Positions 6,509 to 10,254 of a stretch of DNA of 10,254 nucleotides are shown here, one piece after another (the stretch's first letter is position 1; the number at the start of each line of letters is the position of its first letter). Origin of the DNA: Actinomycetes bacterium (GTDB lineage Bacteria; Actinomycetota; Actinomycetes; Mycobacteriales; Micromonosporaceae); the NCBI GenBank assembly GCA_021793335.1, contig JAJYSW010000110.1, positions 1-10,254 of the forward strand, read 5' to 3'. Under the pieces are notes generated by a model. That model had not been told where the DNA came from and searched no databases. It saw only the letters and a program-made list of their open reading frames with translations. Made by a program: the position numbers and the translations under genes.

Positions 6509-6524
6509 AACACTGGAAAACACT
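6507..6524. repeat. 10-base-period direct repeat upstream of the glp promoter
   Basis: AAAACACT occurs at 6507-6514 and again at 6517-6524, exactly one helical turn apart, with GG and TG after the copies. The outer ends also read ACAA ... TTGT. The repeat overlaps the candidate -35 and extends upstream of it, a position suited to a glycerol-responsive regulator. The regulator is not encoded in the window. A short AT-rich repeat could also be chance. Confidence 0.45.
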
Positions 6525-6576
6525 TGTTTCGCGCGCCTGGCAGGGTCGCACCGACACGGCAGGTCGCATCAGGACG

Positions 6577-6606
6577 GAGGAGGCCCCGGCGGACCGGGGC
6601 CTCCTC
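6577..6606 (-). terminator. Strong terminator stem-loop after the metallopeptidase gene
   Basis: GAGGAGGCCCCGG (6577-6589) and CCGGGGCCTCCTC (6594-6606) pair perfectly over 13 bp with the 4-base loop CGGA. It lies 39 bases beyond the metallopeptidase stop (6646) in its reading direction, and it separates that gene from the glp promoter. There is no following T-run, as is frequent in actinomycetes. By symmetry it also works on the other strand. Confidence 0.8.
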
Positions 6607-6645
6607 AATGCTCACACGCTCATGGAGTCTCGCGCATGGCGCCGC

Positions 6646-7902
6646 TCAGAGTCCGTAGCGAGGTTTCAGGTGCCGCCACCAATCGCGCAGCATCCACTCG
6701 TCGAACTCGGTGATAGTGCTCGACGAACCGGCCTTCATGATGAAGCAGCACTGGCCGCTCGGCGTCCAGTCGTAGAAATCGTCGAGCCCGAAGGTGTGCC
6801 CGACCTCGTGCAGGTAGACCGTGACCTGGGCCGATCCGAGCGAGTTCACGAAGTACTCGCTGCCCATGCGTTGGCCCCAGTCGCCGCCGGCGCCGCCGCC
6901 CATGCCCTGAGTGAGCCACAGGCTCTGATCGTAGTGGCGTGCGTGGCCCCCGGGGCAGTTCGGATAGCTCCCGCCCCGGTTGAAGAACCGGCCGCACTCC
7001 TCGGCGCACTGCGGTGCGTCCTCGCGGATGTCGCCGATGTAGACGTCGACCGAGTCGTCGTTCCACTGGAGGAGGTCCCGGTCATAAGCGGCCCAGCCGA
7101 CGACCTCGACCTCGATTTCCTGGAAGGGCCAGTCGTTCCAGCCGATCATGTGGTCGAACCACAGCTGGTACTGCTCGACGAGCTTGGCCTCGATGTCCTC
7201 GCGCAGCGAGACCGAGACCGGCTCGTGCGAGTCCCAGCGGACGCAGTAGTTGATCTTGCCGCCGGTGGCCATGACCTGGTCCCAGCCGAAGTTGGTGAAC
7301 CCGAGGTCATAGGTGTCCTCGACATGCGCCCAGACCTCGTTCAGCGGCTGCTCCAGGTGGGCGGGCGGGTCCCATTCGCTCTGGCTGCCGCCGCCGTGCC
7401 CCGGTTCGGTCGGCTCCTCGGTGGGGACGTCGGTCGGCGGGTCGGTCGGGACGGGCTCGGTCCGACCCGTGCATTCGATACCGCCCAGCATGAAGTCGCT
7501 CGGTGCGGCGTTGCCCGCGGCCTCGTCGAAAGCAGCGGTGAAGCCGAAGTCGACGGTGCTGCCGGCTTGGAGCACGCGGTTGTGCGCCACGCCTCTCGCG
7601 GTGACGTGCGAGCCGGACTGCTCGATATCGGCGTTCCAGGCGTTGTGGACCTGCTGTCCGGCCCCGAAACTCCATTCGAGGTCCCAGCCGTCGAGGGGCC
7701 CGCCGAGGTTGGTGACGACGACGTCGGCGTTGAAGCCGCCGGGCCATTCGGCCGTCACGTGGTAGTCCACGTCGCATCCCGCCTCGTCCGCCGAGGCCGC
7801 GGTCATGACGAAGGCGGCTCCGCCGGCCGCGACGAGGGCGGCCGAGGAGAGCGCGGCCGCGCTGCGCCATCGTGTTCTTCTGTCAGGGAGTGCCGGTCCC
7901 AT
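6646..7902 (-). CDS. Secreted CBM2-containing zinc metallopeptidase (putative metzincin)
   Basis: 418 residues from ATG 7902, with AGGAA 5 bases upstream. Layout: a Sec signal peptide (RRTRWR, hydrophobic 15-33, cleavage likely after ASA at 38), then a family 2 carbohydrate-binding module (about 43-146) closed by Cys43 and Cys144. The module shows WPGGF, GWDLEWSF, GQQVHNAWN and STVDFGF. A Pro/Thr/Glu linker (about 147-175) leads to a roughly 240-residue domain. That domain carries the zinc site HEVGHTFGLDD (365-375: His365, Glu366, His369, Asp375) and a downstream CFIM (Met389) as a possible Met-turn. An Asp third ligand is found in snapalysin (M7) and M6 peptidases; I cannot assign the family further. 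Six cysteines in the catalytic part suggest disulfides. It is probably an extracellular protease anchored to cellulose or chitin. The terminal Trp platform of the CBM is altered (His107). Confidence 0.85.
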   Translation of the reverse strand: MGPALPDRRTRWRSAAALSSAALVAAGGAAFVMTAASADEAGCDVDYHVTAEWPGGFNADVVVTNLGGPLDGWDLEWSFGAGQQVHNAWNADIEQSGSHVTARGVAHNRVLQAGSTVDFGFTAAFDEAAGNAAPSDFMLGGIECTGRTEPVPTDPPTDVPTEEPTEPGHGGGSQSEWDPPAHLEQPLNEVWAHVEDTYDLGFTNFGWDQVMATGGKINYCVRWDSHEPVSVSLREDIEAKLVEQYQLWFDHMIGWNDWPFQEIEVEVVGWAAYDRDLLQWNDDSVDVYIGDIREDAPQCAEECGRFFNRGGSYPNCPGGHARHYDQSLWLTQGMGGGAGGDWGQRMGSEYFVNSLGSAQVTVYLHEVGHTFGLDDFYDWTPSGQCCFIMKAGSSSTITEFDEWMLRDWWRHLKPRYGL

Positions 7903-7941
7903 TGCTGTTCCTATCTCATGTGTGAACGATCGCATTCTGGT

Positions 7942-7957
7942 ATCGACCGCTTTCGAT
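7942..7957. promoter_or_regulatory. Inverted repeat upstream of the CBM2-metallopeptidase gene
   Basis: ATCGA (7942-7946) and TCGAT (7953-7957) form a perfect inverted repeat around CCGCTT, 40 bases before the start codon in the metallopeptidase leader. It has the size of a LacI- or TetR-type half-site pair, but it is short and does not match the CebR cellulose-regulator box I know (TGGGAGCGCTCCCA). Weak evidence. Confidence 0.25.
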
Positions 7958-8086
7958 GGTTCTATCAGGTTAGGCGCGACCGTCCCGCGACACAAGGCCC
8001 ACAGGTGCGGCGCCGACGAGAGCGCGGGGCGGCCGATGCGTCGCGCCTCGGTCGGAGGACGGAACATCACGGGACCGGCACGGGGG

Positions 8087-8602
8087 TCACTCCTCCGGCG
8101 GCGCGGCCGGAGGGAACGGCACCTCGGCCAGAGCCGGGATCAGCGATTCCTCCTCATAGTCCAGGTGTGCGGTCAACTCCTCCGCCATCCGGTCGAGCTC
8201 GGCGAGGAAGGCCGCCGGGTCGACCGAGTCGACCTCGGCCAGCAGCGCCACGAGCTCGCCTTGGATGAGCGCCACCGTCCGATGTTCAGCGCGGAGCCGA
8301 TCGAGGGCCTCGCGCAGTTGCGGCTGGTATCCCTCGATGACGGGGAAGATGCGCTCCTCTCCGGTGTGGTGGAATTCCAGTGCCTGGCAGAACTCCAGGC
8401 AGTGCCGGCGCAGTTGCAGGCCGAGTCCCGGTTTCGGCGCCCCACCTGGACCGGCGGAGGCGGTGAAGTACGCCTCGGCCTCGGCGCGGACGTGCCGAAG
8501 CTGCGAACGCAGCCAGGCGTGGACTTCGAGCAGCTTGTCGGCGAGGCTGTAGGCCCCGGCCGAGGGTTCGTCGGTGGTCGGGTCGTCGTCGAAATTCTGC
8601 AT
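8087..8602 (-). CDS. Hemerythrin-like HHE cation-binding domain protein
   Basis: 171 residues from ATG 8602, one four-helix HHE domain covering about residues 18-157. Likely iron ligands in family order: His28 (LEVHAWL), His67 (RRHCLE), His78/79 with Glu82/83 (HHTGEERIFP), His107 (AEHRTV), and His146 with Glu150/151 (HLDYEE). The pattern H...HxxEE...H...HxxxEE fits a non-haem di-iron protein that could bind oxygen, NO or act in oxidative or nitrosative defence; the role is inferred from family only. The C-terminus is a short Pro-rich tail. The start is uncertain: GGAG lies 13 bases before the ATG, which is long, while the GTG at 8668 has no ribosome-binding site and adds an Arg-rich stretch. 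It lies 184 bases upstream of the metallopeptidase on the same strand, probably a separate unit. Confidence 0.87.
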   Translation of the reverse strand: MQNFDDDPTTDEPSAGAYSLADKLLEVHAWLRSQLRHVRAEAEAYFTASAGPGGAPKPGLGLQLRRHCLEFCQALEFHHTGEERIFPVIEGYQPQLREALDRLRAEHRTVALIQGELVALLAEVDSVDPAAFLAELDRMAEELTAHLDYEEESLIPALAEVPFPPAAPPEE

Positions 8603-8802
8603 GTATGCGGTGATGCTCCGTGAGGTACGGCGTCCGCGCGGGCGGACGGTCGGGAATGATCGCGGCACGGCGTTGCTGCGGCCGTGCGGAGCCTCCGGGG
8701 CACGCCGACGGCGCGGCGTCCCTCATGGAGGCGTGGGCGAGACGTTGCAGGGCGGCGCTCGGCAACGCCGAGAACGGAAGACGGTGCGCGAAGGCGCTGA
8801 CG

Positions 8803-8832
8803 TCACACGGAGAGTGCGGAGTGGAACCTCAT
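8803..8832 (-). CDS. Possible 9-codon leader ORF
   Basis: ATG 8832 opens MRFHSALSV and stops at TGA 8805-8803, which is part of the palindrome TGACGTCA. GAAGGG (8845-8840) lies 7 bases upstream, a well-placed ribosome-binding site. It points towards the hemerythrin gene but ends 200 bases before it. The peptide has no run of one amino acid typical of attenuators. It may well be chance. Confidence 0.2.
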   Translation of the reverse strand: MRFHSALSV

Positions 8833-8888
8833 GACACGACCCTTCGATGTACGGCGCTCACCCGGCTGCCGACCGGCCTCGGTCTCTT

Positions 8889-8914
8889 GGTCGGCGCCAC
8901 GTGGCACGGCGACC
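8889..8914. repeat. Inverted repeat containing GCCACGTGGC
   Basis: GGTCG (8889-8893) pairs with CGACC (8910-8914), and the centre GCCACGTGGC (8896-8905) is a perfect 10-base palindrome. It could be a protein-binding site or a stem-loop between the hemerythrin and SMP-30 genes. Symmetry is seen directly; the role is unknown. Confidence 0.4.
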
Positions 8915-8926
8915 ATTAAAGCACCC

Positions 8927-8959
8927 GGTCCGGTCACGCCGTCGGCGCGGTCCCGGACC
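8927..8959. repeat. Two-tier stem-loop upstream of the SMP-30 gene
   Basis: GGTCCGG (8927-8933) pairs with CCGGACC (8953-8959). Inside, CGCC and GGCG pair across GTC. The structure lies about 85 bases before the SMP-30 start. It could stop leftward or rightward read-through or be a regulatory fold. In DNA this GC-rich such stems arise easily, so confidence is low. Confidence 0.35.
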
Positions 8960-9000
8960 GCCCGCCTCGGCCGCCCGGCCCCGCGGCACGGGAGCGACCG

Positions 9001-9037
9001 TATAGATTCGCGGGAGACACCACCGGTCGACAGGGAG
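9001..9037 (+). promoter_or_regulatory. Candidate -10 box and ribosome-binding site of the SMP-30 gene
   Basis: TATAGAT (9001-9007) is the only TA-rich motif near the gene and would start transcription about 30 bases before the ATG. No -35 match is visible. The ribosome-binding site GGGAG (9033-9037), 7 bases from ATG 9045, is clear and fixes the start. Confidence 0.45.
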
Positions 9038-9044
9038 CCGTCCG

Positions 9045-9935
9045 ATGCACACCACACCCGTGACGTTCGAAATCCACGATGAGCGCGGCCACATCGGCGG
9101 CGACAGGTACCTCGAACGCCTCTACTCGGGCGGCCGTTGGGTCGAAGGACCGGTGTACGTCCCCTCGGGCCGCTACCTGCTGTTCAGCGACATCCCGAAC
9201 GACCGGATGCTGCGCTGGGACGAGACGAACGGCTCAGTGGGCGTCTTCCGCTCCCCCGCCGGCTACACGAACGGCCACACGCTCGACCGACAGGGCCGCC
9301 TGGTCTCCTGCGAGCATGGCGGGCGGCGGGTCACCCGCACCGAATTCGACGGTTCGGTCACGGTCCTGGCCGATCGCTGGAACGGGAAGCGGCTCAACAG
9401 TCCCAACGACGCGGTGGTGTCCGCCGATGGCGCGGTCTGGTTCACCGATCCGTCTTATGGGATCGCCGACGACTATGAGGGCCACCGGGCCGAGCCCGAG
9501 ATCGACGGGTGCCACGTGTACCGCATCGATCCCGTCTCGGGCACGGTGGATCGAGTCGCCGACGACTTCGACCGCCCCAATGGGCTCGCCTTCTCCCCCG
9601 ACGAGCGCCGCCTCTACATCGCCGACACGGCGCGCGGGCACATCAGGTCCTTTGCGGTCCACGGGTCCGCGTTGAGCGGCGGCGAGGTCTTCGCCGAGTG
9701 CCCCGGTGGTCACTTCGACGGGTTGCGCCTCGACGTCGAGGGCCGCGTCTGGGCCGCGGCGGCGGACGTGTACTGCTTCCATCCGGACGGGACGCTGTTG
9801 GCGACGCTGCCGATCCCCCAGCCGGCCGTATCGAATCTGGTCTTCGGCGGGCCCAAGCGCAATCGCCTGTTCGTGTGCGCGACGGACTCGGTGTATTCGA
9901 TCATGTTGAAGACCCAGGGCGCCTGGAGCCTTTAG
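9045..9935 (+). CDS. SMP-30/gluconolactonase/LRE-family lactonase
   Basis: 296 residues, the normal length for a six-bladed beta-propeller of this family; no signal peptide, so probably cytoplasmic. Metal and substrate residues by comparison with human SMP30 (E18, N103, N154, D204) are Glu34 (WVEGPVY), Asn121 (NSPNDAVV), Asn179 (RPNGLAF) and Asp225 (HFDGLRLD). All are present with similar spacing. Blade-type repeats DG.VWFTDPSYG, D...RLYIADT and VEGRVWAAA are visible. Such enzymes hydrolyse sugar lactones (gluconolactone type) or related esters with a divalent metal; the exact substrate cannot be told. The DPSYG motif followed by DDYEGHRAEPE is typical of the bacterial gluconolactonase branch. 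It stands alone, with no sugar dehydrogenase or transporter beside it. Confidence 0.92.
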   Translation: MHTTPVTFEIHDERGHIGGDRYLERLYSGGRWVEGPVYVPSGRYLLFSDIPNDRMLRWDETNGSVGVFRSPAGYTNGHTLDRQGRLVSCEHGGRRVTRTEFDGSVTVLADRWNGKRLNSPNDAVVSADGAVWFTDPSYGIADDYEGHRAEPEIDGCHVYRIDPVSGTVDRVADDFDRPNGLAFSPDERRLYIADTARGHIRSFAVHGSALSGGEVFAECPGGHFDGLRLDVEGRVWAAAADVYCFHPDGTLLATLPIPQPAVSNLVFGGPKRNRLFVCATDSVYSIMLKTQGAWSL

Positions 9936-10240
9936 CGCGGGCCGGGGCCGTCCGGGCGGCACGCGGGCGAACTCGTGGAATGCCCGGTCCGCTCGGCATC
10001 GCCTCCCGGCGATACGGTGCATCGTCCGGGCCGAAGAGCAGTGGTCCTCTGCGATCCCTGGGGCCGGGGAGCCCGTCTCGTCCGACCCGCGGCCTCGACC
10101 CCGGCCTATTCAGGAGCGCTCACCGGCGTTCTCCCCCTTGAATCGGATGGGCCGCCGCGGCGAGGGCGTCCAATGCGGCGGCGCACGGGACTGCGCATTC
10201 CCCGCTGTCATCATTGGTGGCAATGAGGGGGGAGTGCACG
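9936..10240. other. Gene-free stretch right of the SMP-30 gene
   Basis: 305 bases without a convincing protein on either strand; open frames are short and Arg/Pro-rich. GGCCGGGG (10062-10069) and CCCCGGCC (10099-10106) are perfect 8-base inverted arms 29 bases apart and might terminate SMP-30 transcription, though the loop is long. The last 40 bases become less GC-rich (around CATCATTGGTGG) ahead of the next gene, where a promoter may lie; I cannot identify its boxes. Confidence 0.5.
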
Positions 10241-10254
10241 GTGCGACGCCTCGT
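10241..10254 (+). CDS. Start of a gene running off the right edge
   Basis: GTG 10241 is preceded by GGGGGGAG (10227-10234) at 6-base spacing, a strong ribosome-binding site. Only the codons for M-R-R-L and part of the next are visible, so no function can be given; an Arg-rich start would suit an exported or membrane protein but is far too little to tell. An in-frame ATG at 10223 has a poorer ribosome-binding site. Confidence 0.5.

Larger units (their letters stand above)
8603..9044. other. Intergenic control region between hemerythrin and SMP-30 genes
   Basis: 442 bases between divergent genes. I find no convincing protein of normal size, tRNA or rRNA; the open frames here are Arg/Pro/Gly-rich and lack domains. 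It holds a perfect 8-base palindrome TGACGTCA at 8798-8805, a possible 9-codon ORF (8803-8832, -), two stem-loops (8889-8914 and 8927-8959) and, at the right end, the SMP-30 promoter and ribosome-binding site. TTTAAT on the minus strand (8920-8915) is a possible -10 for leftward transcription, but no matching -35 is visible. Confidence 0.6.

Noticed and set aside
7903..8086. Terminator or new gene between the hemerythrin and metallopeptidase genes
   Set aside because: No clear stem beyond short GC pairings and no coding signal; the long frame up to 8070 is only an open extension of the metallopeptidase frame without a ribosome-binding site.
6502..8268. 588-codon open frame on the + strand opposite the metallopeptidase gene
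   Set aside because: Its translation is rich in Val/Asp/Gly/Ala with no domain. It covers a gene with signal peptide, CBM2 and zinc site, and it runs through the terminator and into the hemerythrin gene. It is a shadow of high GC at third positions.
10062..10106. GGCCGGGG/CCCCGGCC inverted arms as SMP-30 terminator
   Set aside because: The arms are perfect but 29 bases apart in very GC-rich DNA, so a chance match is likely; mentioned only in the gap description.
1..10254. CRISPR, transposase, prophage, toxin-antitoxin or biosynthetic cluster
   Set aside because: I saw no regularly spaced repeats, no transposase or integrase motifs, no terminal repeats, no tRNA-like integration site and no biosynthetic core enzyme.

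Overview
The window comes from a GC-rich actinomycete chromosome. The evidence is strong G/C bias at third codon positions, long antisense shadow ORFs, a secreted protein with a family 2 cellulose-binding module on a Pro/Thr/Glu linker, and a glpF-glpK-glpD glycerol operon. I cannot name the genus; a soil or plant-litter saprophyte fits best. Most of the DNA is ordinary chromosomal housekeeping and accessory metabolism. I see no insertion sequence, phage gene, CRISPR array, rRNA or tRNA.

Layout, left to right. (1) 1-385 (+) is the 3' end of a YhbS-type GNAT acetyltransferase. (2) It converges on an MFS exporter (392-1648, -), which is divergent from an ArsR/HTH_20-type winged-helix regulator (1763-2290, +). 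The short AT-rich gap between these two holds a near-perfect nested palindrome. The palindrome coincides with a strong promoter for the exporter (TTGACA, 17-base spacer, AATACT). The promoter would start transcription almost exactly at an 18-codon leader ORF whose stop overlaps the exporter start codon (ATGA). This looks like a self-contained regulator/efflux pair. (3) A bidirectional terminator hairpin (2292-2321) separates the regulator from the glycerol operon, which is read leftwards: glpF (uptake channel, TTG start), glpK (kinase) and glpD (FAD glycerol-3-phosphate dehydrogenase). Together they take external glycerol to dihydroxyacetone phosphate. Upstream of glpF are an AT-rich promoter zone, a 10-base-period direct repeat that could be an operator, and a predicted 5' leader of about 140 bases. 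No regulator gene is adjacent.

(4) A 13-bp perfect terminator stem (6577-6606) ends a secreted CBM2-metallopeptidase gene (6646-7902, -). It encodes an export signal, a cellulose-binding module, a linker, and a catalytic domain with an HExxHxxGxxD zinc site and a candidate Met-turn. It is the most unusual protein here. (5) Next is a hemerythrin-like HHE protein (8087-8602, -). (6) A 442-base gap (8603-9044) contains two stem-loops, a TGACGTCA palindrome and a possible 9-codon leader ORF. (7) An SMP-30/gluconolactonase-like lactonase (9045-9935, +) follows. (8) A gene-free 305-base stretch ends in a ribosome-binding site and the first codons of a gene that runs off the right edge.

I did not find a clear new multi-gene system. 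The points most worth checking are the regulator/exporter control region with its leader ORF, and the architecture and altered binding face of the CBM2-metallopeptidase.
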